Below, piece after piece: positions 11,183 to 21,963 of a DNA stretch of 64,000 bases. Position 1 is the first letter of the stretch, and the number at the start of each line of letters is the position of its first letter. Position numbers and translations under genes: made by a program. Source of the DNA: Xylogone sp. PMI_703 (Eukaryota; Ascomycota; Leotiomycetes); assembly GCA_021399445.1 (NCBI GenBank), contig JAJTUQ010000008.1:868001-932000 (forward strand), written 5' to 3'. The notes beneath the pieces were generated by a model. It searched no databases, was not told where the DNA came from, and worked only from the letters and a program-made list of their open reading frames with translations.

Positions 11183-11647
11183 ATGGACCCCAAGAATAGC
11201 GACCTCTGCTTCGAGAATCAGCGCTTTGAAAAATTTGGACAGCTTCCGTTAGAAATTCGATCACTGATCTGGCAATTCTCTTTACCAAGCACCCGTATTA
11301 TCTCAGTACAACTTGAACTGAACGATGGTTGTCTTTTGCATAATTTAAAGGAGCCTTGCAGTTTTAAGTTTACTTACGGATGCACTTCTTCTCCTTCCGT
11401 ACTTCATGTCTGCCAAGAATCTCGCAAGGAAGCTCTCTCGATTTACCGACGCCTTCGAATAACAACTCCCATATACTTTCGTCCTGATTGCGATATTCTC
11501 CTATTTTCAATGTTCGAGAGGCCATATTTCAGCCTACTTATCCAAGGGATGCAGCATCCGGTTATGTCAGATTTCTTCAAAGCTTGTGAAAATGAATCTA
11601 AACGATGTACTGGATCCGAGACTGTTAATTGGAGGCTACAACTATAA
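11183..11647 (+). CDS. 2EXR-domain protein, probably truncated
   Basis: ORF of 154 aa starting MDPKNSDLCFENQRFEKFGQ. It has the 2EXR family hallmarks: FGQLPLEIRSLIWQFSLPS near residue 18, then SVLHVCQESRKEALSIYRRL near 78, then IYFRPDCDILLF. The function of the 2EXR family is unknown; it is abundant and often degenerate in Pezizomycotina genomes. Full-length members usually continue well past this point, whereas here the frame stops after TVNWRLQL, so the C-terminus is likely lost. The start ATG is well placed. Confidence 0.7.
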   Translation: MDPKNSDLCFENQRFEKFGQLPLEIRSLIWQFSLPSTRIISVQLELNDGCLLHNLKEPCSFKFTYGCTSSPSVLHVCQESRKEALSIYRRLRITTPIYFRPDCDILLFSMFERPYFSLLIQGMQHPVMSDFFKACENESKRCTGSETVNWRLQL

Positions 11648-12167
11648 GCAGCTAAACTTAATCAGATGACTTGCTGGATAGACACGAAGTAATAAGCCCT
11701 GCATCCTACAAAATAGTTTGAAGGATTACCGGCGAAGAAGTAAGGATGGTACTTTCTCTAAATCAAGTGGATTCAACCAGCAGGTAGGGTGTCCATGAGA
11801 TTGGGATATGGCCGGAACAAACATATGTTCTCTAATATTTATCTTGTTGAAAAGATGTTAGAGAGGAGCAAGAGGTTTGTAAGTATCTATGATGTAATTA
11901 GTTGATGGCCAAATTTGGTATGAAGCAAAATTTAAAGGGATGTCGCATTTTTTGAGATGAAGAAGTCATTTATCTAGAAGGGTAATCTCTTGATCAATAT
12001 TCTTCATCCAAACGAATTTCTATGTAGGAGTAAACCATCGGGTAAAGTTTACCAAGCTTCTTGTTTCTCAATAAGCTTGACGAAAACCGCACCAAGTCAC
12101 AATCTGTTGGACAGGTGGTGTAACATTTCCATTGGGTATATTCTCTCCTATCTTATATTTCAGGACC
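11648..12167. other. Gene-free stretch
   Basis: No supported ORF. A weak extension of the 2EXR similarity may exist just after the stop but is too degraded to call. Confidence 0.45.
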
Positions 12168-12500
12168 TCATCTATTGAATCCAGGCTCTATTCCTTCAAG
12201 ACAATCCACGAATTTTATCACCACTTGGCTGTATGTAGTTGCCTTGGTTGCATGTTGTTCTGCCATTGTCTTACACTCCTGCATAGCCTTTTGCAGCCTT
12301 TTCTTCTCTTCTTGGGCTGCCTCAATGGTTCTCTCTAGCTCATTTACCCTTATTTCTGCTTGCCGCCTCATTTCAGCTTCCGAATCGGCCCGACATTGCC
12401 ATCGATGGAGATCGTCCTCCTGCAACCCGAGGCGGCATTCCAACTCATTGATCCTTGAATTAAAGCTTATGTTACCCGTAGCGTCGGGAAAATCGAAGTA
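12168..12500 (-). other. Coiled-coil coding segment, exon-like
   Basis: The open minus-strand frame (about 12500 to 12168) reads FPDATGNISFNSRINELECR and then a long heptad-rich helix (ELERTIEAAQEEKKRLQKAM). An AAG acceptor-like site lies just upstream, so it may be a last exon whose 5' part is lost. It sits just beyond the truncated end of the Helitron copy. No family assignment beyond coiled coil. Confidence 0.4.
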
Positions 12501-12627
12501 CTTAGATATTAGTTATTGTATTCTTTGCCATATAGCGGCCATATTATAGTTGAATCGTAGAAATCGAATCGATTACCACTTACTTACAGGTGACGTCACA
12601 TCCCTATTAGCGTATTCAACCCATACT

Positions 12628-15602
12628 TCATTCTGTGTAACCAAACCCCATGACACATAATCGCTGGTCCGTATTCAGCTGAGCAATCATACTGGCAGCC
12701 GTATTTTCCTCTTCTACCGCGTTATATCGTGGGATTTCACCGTCACGTATAGGTCCCCAGTCGAAGGAGGATGTAAGTAACCCAAAGCTTGCTACCGTCA
12801 ACTGTAGATCCTGTAACTTCTCGTTGATCAAGTACAGGCCGTAATCGCATTCAGGATATTGCAGAACCAATGGGAAGCCCGTATTATGGAGAGAACCAAG
12901 AAAATGCTGCAAATCGTCACATATCTGAACCTTAAACCGTTCCCACAAAGCTGCAGGATTACCAATCAAACGTGACGGAAAGTGGTACGTAAACGGTTGC
13001 CAGGATCGAATTGAACTGCCTCCTCAAAGCAACGAAACCATTCCCGATCGTCTTCAGCTAGCCCCCGGGAGACACAGGCAGCATGATATGTAGGGTGACG
13101 GACGCCGTCAACAACGTAAAGCTCCTCAAACGACCGTGGACCGCGTACAGATAAGTAACAGCCGTAAATAATACCTCTCACCATGTGCTGGGCTACAGTG
13201 ATACATTCTACCAACCGCTCTGCCTTGTTTACGGCGCTTCCAACGACGATTTCGGTGATCCCAGACAAAACAGTTCGGGAAGTCCTGATATAAGAGATCA
13301 CGGCCGTCCTCATGTTCGATATTATACTGAAGGAATGCCATAAGCTTCGAGTTAGCCGTCTCAAGTTGATTAGCAACCTCAGCCGGTCCGATTCCATCAC
13401 GAAAATAGACTGTATGCGCTCCCTGCAGGTGTACAGGCAACCGAACGATTGGCGTCCATTCTTGGTGCGTAAAATATTCCATCAAACGCGAATACGCCTC
13501 CATCGGACCAACATATCGGGCTTGAACAAATTGCTCAATCTCGTCGTTACTGGTAACTAGAATCGTTATGAGCAGCGAGTGTAGAACGGTCACGGCCTTT
13601 ATAAACATACTTATGTATGTACAACCTCCCCCCCTAAATATACGTCTAGCTCGCCCCACCAGTGTAATGTTGATGCCTCACTTCAAGAGCATAGGCCAAC
13701 AGACTCTCACCAATAAGCGTTACAGCTTGTTGGCAGAATTTCTATGGAATTCTATAGAAAACATCCAGAGATATAGTTCCTTATAAGGAAAGCGGTAATT
13801 TCGTTTTAGGAAACATAGCCAGGCATCAAACATTGCCACAGTGGGGGGCGCTAGGCATACTTTTAGGGGGGGAGGTTGTATTTTACGGCCTGTACAGTGC
13901 TACATATCTCTACGTTCAGGTGGTAATTATATTTCTGGAGTAAATAAGGGTTATAAGGTACGATATGACGATTATCACCAAAAACAGGCTCGCCGGAAGG
14001 TGGCTGGTGGAGGACAAACCGTTGGCCATCATCTCTACGGCGATATTCTGGATATCCATCTTCTTTGATAACTGTAGACTCCGTAAATCGTTTGGGGAAA
14101 CGTTTAGAGCAACGTAACGGCTCTGCAGGTGTTTTACGCTTCATACAGGGAGAATTAGGATAATCAGGGCCGCAAATATTATGGACCATATGAGAAAGAA
14201 CCAACTCTCGCAAATTGCCATGCCGATCGCGGTTTGGATTAGGTATTTCAGCACAAATAACTTCATCAATATGGTCCGTAGAGAGCTCAAACGACTTATC
14301 TAAATACAAAAGGACGTGTATATGAGGGAGTCCACGCTTTTGATATTCGATGGTAAAGCAGTGGCCAGAATACGGCCCTAAAACACCTTTTCGAAGATCC
14401 GCAAGCAACTCACGCTTCTTTAACTCAAAAACGCGGGAAATCAAATCAGGGCGGTCTGTAGCTGACTGGCCCTCTTCAAGGTTCTCTTGAATCTCTTTCC
14501 AATAGGGGTTTGCGGTCATAGTAACGAAATAAGTAGGCTTCCCAAAATAACGCACCAAAGCCATAGCATCTTGGAACAACTGCTGCATATGACGGTCACT
14601 TCCTACAAACGAAGAAGGAAGTATAACACGGCGGCCCAACTCGTTCACGTCCGTATCGCCCAACCGGAAGGCGTCATATACACATTGATATAGGTCAGCT
14701 CGTATTGTTGACTGATTATGACGGTTCCACTCAAGCCTTTGACTCTCTACAGTTACATAGCAATCAATAACAAACTGTTGGAACAGCCAAGCCGCGTAGA
14801 ATAAGCAAGAGAATTGATCCTTTCTCGTATATAAGTGATATCTATACCACATCTGTTGAGTCAACCGTTGCTGTACACGCTCGCCTCGAAGCTCTAAACT
14901 AAGATGCCAACCGTAATCACCGTACGGGAAGAGTAATACGTAATGAAGTGGCATGTAAGCTGCGTGAGTGACGGGAATACAGTGTAATTGAGCTCTCCCA
15001 TTAGCTGTATAACGGTTTGCCAAAACAATCTCTCTGGTCCTGTGATCGGCCGATTCGTCTGGTATTTCTGGAATAATTGCCGCAATTTCGTTGCCAGTAG
15101 GAAGGTTTGTACGGCCAGGGTGATAAGGCCCCTCCGCTACCAATCGCATTTGAGGGTTTAATCGCAAATCGATTTGATTGCCTTGCTCTCGAATACGTTC
15201 GAAAGCAGTCTTATAAAGATGAATAAAAGGATTACAGACCGTAAGCATAACGTGAAGCTCACGCAGTAGGACTCGATCCAACCCTGGCTGAAAATTGGCT
15301 CTAATATCCGTAGCATAATCAGGATCGTAAAAGAATAACTGGGCAAAGCTTGGAGTCGATTGAGAGCTTGGTTGGAGCGGTCCTTGTATATGATATAACG
15401 TACCATGAATCGAAAAACAGGTAATTCCCGGCCCCATACAGTCAGTTCGCTGGTCCTTGTTATAATCGAGAGACGTAAACGTCAAGGCAGAGTTATATTT
15501 CCGTATATTAGCGCGAAACTCTCTCGATCGGGGGTCTAAGCCGGTAAAGAGGCCTTTAAGCAACTCAGGGGGTTCTTGAAATGGCTCTAACGATATCGCC
15601 AT
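12628..15602 (-). pseudogene. Helitron Rep/helicase N-terminal half, interrupted and frameshifted
   Basis: From 15602 down to about 13880 a 570-codon frame starting MAISLEPFQEPPELL encodes the Helitron helicase-like N-terminal domain. It has the rolling-circle HUH motif (QKRGLPHIHVLLYLDKSFE) and FPKRFTESTVIKEDGYPEYR. Similarity resumes after an inserted element at 13600-13126 (QFVQARYVGPMEAYSRLMEY, VRLPVHLQGAHTVYFRDG). It shifts frame near 13150 (VRGPRSFEELYVVDGVRHPT) and again near 12966 (CDDLQHFLGSLHN, YDYGLYLIN-like segment), and ends before the Walker A motif of the helicase. Helitrons transpose by rolling-circle replication in the nucleus. This copy lacks the SF1 helicase, carries several frameshifts and cannot be active. 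Confidence 0.92.
13622..13878. mobile_element. 257-bp TIR element (MITE) inserted in the Helitron
   Basis: Both ends carry the inverted repeat CAACCTCCCCCCCTAAA..., recognisable for about 55 nt with a few mismatches. The element is flanked by TA on both sides (13620-13621 and 13879-13880). Removing it with one TA restores the Helitron frame across the site (…QAVKY then IHKYVYKGRDRSTL), so these are the true ends and TA is the target duplication. This points to a Tc1/mariner-type transposase as the mobiliser. No ORF inside. It differs in sequence from the MITE at 3404-3834. Confidence 0.9.
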
Positions 15603-15864
15603 CTTTGCAACAACTCATAGAGCTTTCGTGAGGCCAAAGGAGAGCCCGGCAGTATGTACAGGCTTCTGTAGACCCTACATGGTGAGATTCAGCGGCCGTA
15701 AACTCAGATATAACAACAGATCAAACCATCTTAAAGTCTGGTTTAGCGCTCTGACACCCTATATGACAAAGGATAGCACATTCCCATCATAGCAACAATA
15801 ATTATCATAACAATTCATGAGCAGCGACTTTGTTGTTGCAACTTGACAATACTGATCCCCATAC

Positions 15865-16041
15865 ATGGCGAATCCAGGTGTGGTTGAAGAAATTGAAGCA
15901 GCTTCAGTGGACGCCGAGACGCATCCGCTAGACCCGTTTCTAGAGTACGCCCATACAATTGAATTGGAACAATCGGGAGATCCCCAGCCAACTATAGCCC
16001 AGCTCTCCGAGCGTTTTAGGCTACTTGAAGTTTTATTTTAG
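15865..16041 (+). CDS. Short ORF divergent from the Helitron (58 aa)
   Basis: ATG at 15865 opens MANPGVVEEIEAASVDAETH and runs to TAG at 16041. It lies 260 bp from the Helitron start on the opposite strand. Acidic and protein-like, but unrecognised. It may be the beginning of another gene or element truncated here, or a chance ORF. Confidence 0.3.
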   Translation: MANPGVVEEIEAASVDAETHPLDPFLEYAHTIELEQSGDPQPTIAQLSERFRLLEVLF

Positions 16042-17068
16042 GATTATTAGCTGCTATTTAAGGTGATAATCTATCAAACTTACTCTGTGAAACCTTCCAC
16101 GCTTGCAAAGCAGAAACCAAAAACTAACCAAGCAATCTGCATTGTATTCTTTGAATTGTACATTCAAGTGATTTATAATAACGTATACCCGTTTATATTA
16201 GAAAGGACTCAGATGCAGCTAGCTTTCTGCTAAATATTATACAAAGAGGTGCTTTTTTTCTACTCAGTTTTACCCACATAAATTACTTGTAAGCCTTTGC
16301 ATTTGGCTTATGGCAAAGATCGATCAGACTTTAAACCTAGTTAGTAAAATTAGGACCGGATTTGGATTGCGTTGACAATGAGCTGATTTCGCAGTACACG
16401 GACCGTACTAATGGCTCTTCCTGAGTTTGACCGAAAGTCAGAGGTTCTACAGTATTTTCTACTCATATATGTACAGTACATAATACTGTAGCATGTGTTA
16501 CTAAAGAGCTTATGAGGAAGGTTCGGGAATTGTGTGGGGAGCTTTTACAAAAAACGTAACTACACCTTTTTGGACTTGATTTCTATACTTGAGAAGATTC
16601 CGTCCCATTTACAGTTTTCAGGACATGATTGCCATCATTTTCAGCCTTGCGGAGCTGTTCCCCGATTTTCTGCATCCTGGCTACGAGGGGAATAAATCCA
16701 GTATTAGCCCCGGCGTGAAACAGAAGTGACATGAAATTCCCGTACAGACTGGCCAAGCTACAGTACTGTACCTTTCGACGAATATAAAGATCTCTCGTAT
16801 GGAAAGAGCCTTTTAGCCTTGGCTGCAGAGTAAATTGAATTCTTATGTTGGCAGGCTTTGACTAGGGAGTAAGAACTGCCGCCACATGGGCGATGTGAAG
16901 TGGAATGAGTGGCTTCTCTTCTGGCCCCATTATTCCACGCAACCTAAGTGATACGCGACGTATAAAAGAATTATATAACCCGACATTAAGCTTTTTTGTT
17001 GAAATAGGTATTATATAATATCAACTCCATCGTACCATCTATTTATTTTACCTCAAAGTAATCCTCAT
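16042..17068. other. Gene-free stretch ending in a promoter
   Basis: About 1 kb with no supported ORF. The right end carries TATAAAAG at 16961, about 108 bases before the ATG of the next small gene. Confidence 0.5.
16961..16968 (+). promoter_or_regulatory. TATA box for the 17069 ORF
   Basis: TATAAAAG lies about 108 bases before the ATG at 17069, a plausible fungal spacing with a 70-80-base leader. Confidence 0.45.
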
Positions 17069-17299
17069 ATGGGGCCCCCGAAAAGAAAGGGCAAAAGATG
17101 CCCGAGCAAAGAAACAAGAAAATACGACTGCAAGTCCACGCAAACCTCGTGTAGACACGAAGTTGAAGAGGAGCACAGAGCGCATGAATCACAATTTTGC
17201 AAAGAGAATGAGAAACCAGTCAAACTCAGAAGATCGGAAAGGCTGCAGGCTAAGGATCAAGCTACTACCACGTCTAGGGGGTCGGAACTTAAAAAATAA
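17069..17299 (+). CDS. Small basic hypothetical protein (76 aa)
   Basis: ATG at 17069 opens MGPPKRKGKRCPSKETRKYD and the frame ends SRGSELKK. It is strongly basic and ends with an RRSERLQAK motif of the kind seen in some DNA-binding proteins. A TATA box upstream supports transcription. I do not recognise the family; it may be only the first exon of something larger. Confidence 0.4.
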   Translation: MGPPKRKGKRCPSKETRKYDCKSTQTSCRHEVEEEHRAHESQFCKENEKPVKLRRSERLQAKDQATTTSRGSELKK

Positions 17300-17636
17300 C
17301 CAACGTCAGGTTCTTGGGGGGATTTTAAAGGGCGAGATAGGCCTCTGGATACTTTAATATATCTTCAAGCAAGCACTATAGAATAGCCCTCTACAAATGG
17401 CGGATTTTTGTGGGTTTGATTAACAAGGTTTTTCTATGGATTTAACTTTGAGATTAGAAGTGTAGGACAGGACATAAGAGTGACTAAGGACGAATATCTG
17501 GTTATGTATGTACATTACGGTGAATAATTCTAATCACTACTATACAACTTCTTTGGTTTAGTTATTTAATTAACCAGTGTTGCCCAAAGTACCACCCGAA
17601 CTTAACTCAACTCAACTCCTTAGACAATCGCTATTC
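17300..17636. other. Intergenic, no gene seen
   Basis: A 340-base convergent spacer between two small genes, AT-rich. No terminator could be identified by eye. Confidence 0.5.
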
Positions 17637-17936
17637 CTACTGCACAGTACAGCAACTCATCGAGCCTTGGTTATTAGCTCTCTCGATCTGTAACGGAACC
17701 GCTATATTCATGACTGGGCCGCATGGACAAGCGCCGCGATAAAAGCGGCTCTTACGACTGTATATTCCCGTAGAAGCGTCGAGGGTGTAAGTGACCGGGA
17801 AACGGCGTTCAATTCCACAGACGTCACAGCAGGCAGAGAATTCAAAATCGCGGATTTGAGAGTTGGTAGGTTCTTTAACGGCAGCATGTTTGAGAACGGG
17901 GTGTTCGTAGCAGTCGACATAGTCGCAGGACCCCAT
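17637..17936 (-). CDS. Cys-rich small protein with possible CaaX end (99 aa)
   Basis: ATG at 17936 opens MGSCDYVDCYEHPVLKHAAV; the frame extends upstream but without another ATG, so this start is chosen. Cysteines are grouped as CDYVDC, CCDVC, CPC and a final CC. The protein ends SMSCCTVQ; C-T-V-Q fits a CaaX farnesylation box, with a second Cys that could be palmitoylated. The CxxxxxC and CCxxC pattern might alternatively bind zinc. No signal peptide. A TATA-like AGCTATAAAG lies at 18101-18110 on this strand, about 165 bases upstream. Family not recognised; function unknown. Confidence 0.6.
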   Translation of the reverse strand: MGSCDYVDCYEHPVLKHAAVKEPTNSQIRDFEFSACCDVCGIERRFPVTYTLDASTGIYSRKSRFYRGACPCGPVMNIAVPLQIERANNQGSMSCCTVQ

Positions 17937-18100
17937 TGTCAGGGGGCTTGGTTGCACGGAGTGAAGGAAGACTAGGCAAGGGCTAGAATACTGTAGCTGA
18001 GGATATGTAGCAGAGTCGCAGGGATATAGCAATGAATATTCAATAGTTAGATTTAGGATAAGTTACGAATTGGCTCCGAAATACGGGTGGGAGCCACTGC

Positions 18101-18110
18101 CTTTATAGCT
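18101..18110 (-). promoter_or_regulatory. TATA-like box for the Cys-rich gene
   Basis: Minus-strand AGCTATAAAG about 165 bases upstream of the ATG at 17936. The distance allows a leader of roughly 100 bases. Confidence 0.4.
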
Positions 18111-18339
18111 GTAGAAGCCCTAGAGGGCCAGAATAGGGCCAGACTTCTTCCGATTCTAGGGGCTTATAGGGAGAATTGCACTAGGGGGCAACCTGGCAGC
18201 AAGGATGGACTTGTTAGCCGGAATTTTGTAATCCTCGTTACCCTTCCCGTAATTACTTTGCCTTGAGGCCTTAAATTAAAAAGATAGTCGTTACGCTACA
18301 GTAGGATGCAAAATCAGCTTCCCACACTAAACTTAATAA

Positions 18340-18492
18340 TTATATCAGTTGAACAAGGGCCTCAAGGCCAGCCATACTGGCCTCATCGACAATAAGAATC
18401 TTTTCGTGAGCAAGCATCAACTTTGTCGCTGGACGTATAGGTTGGTTTCCATGTAAAGCAGAGGAGAGCCTTAATGCAGCGAGTCGGGCCAT
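18340..18492 (-). pseudogene. Helicase fragment with Walker B motif
   Basis: A minus-strand frame reads MARLAALRLSSALHGNQPIR and then LMLAHEKILIVDEASMAGLE, matching the Walker B (DEAS) neighbourhood of Pif1/RecD-like SF1 helicases. It ends at a TAA at 18340. Only this segment is present, abutting an ankyrin remnant on the other strand. It could come from a Helitron-type element. Confidence 0.65.
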
Positions 18493-18504
18493 TATTGGTT
18501 ATCT

Positions 18505-18785
18505 TGCACAGAGCAGACCAATTGGGTGCCGATATTGACATTAAGGATTCCCTTGGCCGGACGCCGCTCTAATGGGCTTCTGAACGAACATGAGGCTTTG
18601 ATCAAGCTATTACTCGAGAATGACAAGGTGGATGCTGATTTGAAATACAAGGATGGCCAGACACCATTAACACATGCAGCAGAAAATGGACAGGAAACTA
18701 TTATCAGGCTATTGAGACTGGCAAGGTGGATGCAGGCTCGAAAGACAAGAATAAGCGCACACCACAGCAGGACTAAGACATGAGA
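18505..18785 (+). pseudogene. Ankyrin-repeat remnant
   Basis: Plus-strand pieces in two frames show ankyrin signatures: ADIDIKDSLGRTPL followed by a TAA, EALIKLLLENDKVDADLKYK, DGQTPLTHAAENGQETIIRL, and ETGKVDAGSKDKNKRTP. Stops and frame changes interrupt the roughly 33-residue periodicity. A relic of an ankyrin protein such as those in fungal STAND/NLR genes. Confidence 0.75.
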
Positions 18786-18799
18786 CTATTGTCAAGTTA

Positions 18800-18913
18800 T
18801 TACTTAAGGCTACGGTGAATATAAATGAAAAATAATGGAAACTTGTCCAGCAGGATTTCTTTATTTAGTTTTCTGAAATCCACGACGAGTCGGAGTTGAT
18901 TCTTGCCGCGGCA
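18800..18913 (-). pseudogene. Retroelement reverse-transcriptase scrap
   Basis: The minus strand encodes CRGKNQLRLVVDFRKLNKEI and LLDKFPL, closely matching the Gypsy-type RT motif (K-x-G-x-LRxVVDFRxLN...). Only about 35 codons survive, ending in TAA. Directly next to the ankyrin relic. Confidence 0.65.
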
Positions 18914-20389
18914 GTTATATATATTATATATAAAGCGTTTATAGCTTATATTTCTTTTATATAAGCTTCGCTCCTTTCTTAAATCTGAAAATCGAAATTC
19001 TCCCTAATCATGCCCTAATACCCTAGATCCGTTCGAAACGGCCTCACTATGTGCTCAATATTCTGAAGGAAGCCACAGAAGATTCAATCCTCCTTCAGTA
19101 ATCCGATTATTTGATGTGAATAGAGTGCCAGGAATATTGCCTTCTGGTTGCAGTGGTGCGCCCGTCCCGGCATCCCAGAGTCGAGTTATATAAATTTTTT
19201 TGCTGTGAGACTGTATGAACGGGGCTGGGACATAATTGTTAGGGACCTAATTATCTCGGAGATGGATTTACGCTTCAGGGTGTTCAACTTCTGAGGCAGC
19301 ACATGTCACAAGGTATGGCGCTAGTAGTAGGTATGGTAGGGAGACTTAATTGATTGTGAATACAGACGGCACTCTACAGAGGCAGGATTAACCCATAAAT
19401 ATAGGTGTCATTGTGAAACAGATAGTAAAGAAAGACAAGATCTAATCTTAGAGTGTGTAACCAATATACATACACATCAGCACAAGTCTGGCTAATGATT
19501 TTAGTGCAACATATTTACATAAGAAAAAAATATTACATATGTTTTGCAATAACTTTCAAACGATGCAATGGGGCTGTTGGGGAATGATGTGACCCAGATC
19601 CATGGAGGGTGTCATCCATCGGACTAGCAGTCCCTTTCTGCAACGGCTACCTTTCTAGCTGCCTTATAGAAACTCGTTTCGATAACGATGATGGCTATTT
19701 CTTTCTGTCAATTTCGATCTCAAGTAATCGATTCTCTACAATATGGGGTTAGTGACGCGAAGCTAACAGAGTTCACACGGCTGGACGAAGGTCCTCAAGC
19801 TTCCCTAAGGATCGTGATGAATCAAGAAGGATCAACTCCGCTCTTATCCTTGGGCCTTATCTCAGTCCAATGATGAATCTAGCTCAATAGCCTCGATATG
19901 CGAAGCTTTAAAGGTCGTAATTCTACCTTGAAGTAGTTTCGCTTACACGTAGAACCACTCCAGCACTCCATAATCTCCTCGTCCAGCTTCTTACGAGCCA
20001 GGCACGCTTCTATTATAGCCCCCAAGATTCAATCCGGTGTGTGGATCCACGGCTCTGCGAAAAAGAGAAGAATAAATCAATTCCGTTTTCGCGACAAATA
20101 ACAATCATAACTCTCTTGTGGAGCGATTTCATAGATATTAGATTGAGTGGCATATCTAAAAACAAGCCCAGTATTAGTAATATAAACTCAAGACTTTTGT
20201 ACAATATCAGGGCCTCGACTGTTATTTTGGTAACAGAGATTCTTAACCAGTAGATGACCAAGATTCGGCAAAATTGTAATCAGAAAATCTAAGAATGAAA
20301 ATTTTAATACTTTAACTATATTTTTATAGCCTTGTTAAGCTACCAGCTTCTCGATTCTCCCTCTGACTCATCTTAAAACTTAGAGATTC
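18914..20389. other. Gene-free degenerate stretch
   Basis: About 1.5 kb without a supported gene. Several short frames (19688-19873 and a pair of overlapping frames at 20013-20261) show no family features. AT-rich patches near 18920-18965 and 20280-20340. Confidence 0.45.
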
Positions 20390-20635
20390 GGAAAGGGCAT
20401 TCTTAGCCGCCATAGTCTACTTGGGAATCTGGTAGTCGCCCGATTATTGCAACAACTCCTTTAGGCAGACGTGAAGCGTACTAACTCGAACACCAGGCAA
20501 GCGTGTTGGAAGTATTCGAGGGATTGATTGGATGACAGTGACCGCATCACTTACATGAATGAAACAATAGCACGACTTCTCCTCACGAGGGGCTTGCCAC
20601 ATGAAAATGGCACTGCTACTGAGGGGTGTGACTGA
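20390..20635 (+). pseudogene. Weak ankyrin-like remnant
   Basis: Plus-strand pieces GNLVVARLLQQLL (stop) ADVKRTNSNTRQ and, in a different frame, YMNETIARLLLTRGLPHENG have ankyrin-helix spacing. The region is short and broken, so the call is tentative. Confidence 0.4.
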
Positions 20636-21280
20636 CGAGGGCCGATGGTATATGCCCCATGATTACCTGATTAGAAAACTGTGGCCAATTCGCTCGCTTG
20701 AATATGCCTAATTAGAAAATTCCTTCCATCCATGCTGGGTCTAATCTATACTCACATATTGTCCTTCCAGTATCCGTGATCTGTGCGTATTCCTTTCGAT
20801 ACCATGCGATACTAGTTAATGTCGATTAGAGAAAAATTCAAATGCCAGGATAGCGCCAATATAAAAAGCAGCGAAGTATTATTAATTCAAGTGAAGGTTC
20901 AAAGAAAATCGATTTTCTATGGAAATTCAATTTTTGCCCTCCCACTACGAGGGCACCGAACTAGCCATAGCGGGGTTGTCACTGTGAACAAATCAAATGA
21001 TGTTGGCCGGATACCAAGAAATGAGTCGTACGTGAGTAAGAGGGCCCGTGAGCGAACAGATTTAGCTAGACATGTAGAATGGCATCCAATCATTCTTTTA
21101 CGATTGCTAGAATGAAGACAAAATATAAACAGCGGCGTACCGCGCGATCAAAACATAGGTTAGAATTAAATAAGAGGTCCAAATACAACAAGCACTTGTC
21201 TTTCAAGCTTTGCTTTTCAGAAATAGAAAAAAGGAAAAGTGGGAAAATATACATCATAGGTCCCGCGACCGCCGAGCGAA
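20636..21280. other. Spacer upstream of the BTB gene
   Basis: No gene seen. A stretch at about 20940-20975 (CCACTACGAGGGCACCGAAC then TAGCCATAGCGGG) weakly resembles the right arm of the 3404-3834 MITE and may be a decayed relative. Confidence 0.35.
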
Positions 21281-21919
21281 ATGGGCAACAATTTTGATGA
21301 TTCCATCGTTAAGCGGTATTGTTTCTCGAACTTAAAGGTGCTATCATGCTTTACTGAATCTCAATATAGAGAACCAGATCTCGCTGTTAAGGTACACTTA
21401 AAGGGAGGGACCTCGCTCTTTGTGCACAAAGATATCCTGTGTCAGCACCCGTCACGTCTAAACGAATTAATACAAAGCGGAGAGTAGTCTCTTCTAAATC
21501 TTCCAGACATAGAAGTGGATGCTTTCAACTTGATCAATAGATTCCTTTGTGGAGATAGTATTATCGATACCTTAACGGAAAATTTCGAATCCTTCGCACC
21601 TCACATGATGACTATATGGCGCCTTGCAGTCGAATGGGAGATGATTCCGCTATGTGAGGATGTTCTTACTTATACGGCGTCGACGTCGAATACAGAGACT
21701 GTTATCGAGGCTTGGAACATAGCCCATGAGGTCCTTGGGGATGAAAGTGAGACGTTTCGAAGGCTCCAATCAGTGTTGAATAAAATCACAGAGGCACGTA
21801 AGTTTTCTATCGCTTTTTGCTGCTGTAATTATGGCTATCTTTAACAATTTTTAGCGTGTATGATGGATGGAAAGATAATATCCAGCGACTCTGCTTCCCG
21901 GATTCTACTCCATTGTTGA
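21281..21919 (+). pseudogene. BTB/POZ-domain protein with an in-frame TAG
   Basis: Exons 21281-21797 and 21855-21919 join at a 57-nt intron (GTAAGT...TTTTTAG). The product starts MGNNFDDSIVKRYCFSNLKV. A fungal-type BTB domain begins at REPDLAVKVHLKGGTSLFVH KDILC and runs through LPDIEVDAFNLINRFLCGD to LAVEWEMIPLCEDVLTYT. BTB domains dimerise and often link substrates to cullin-3 ligases. A TAG at 21485-21487 sits inside the domain between SGE and SLLNL while the frame stays open on both sides, so this is a recent loss or a recoded stop. A CAG-to-TAG change would be RIP-like. Product otherwise about 193 codons. Confidence 0.75.
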
Positions 21920-21963
21920 TACAATCTGCTTACTGTCTAGCGAGAAAGCAACGATTAAACTTC

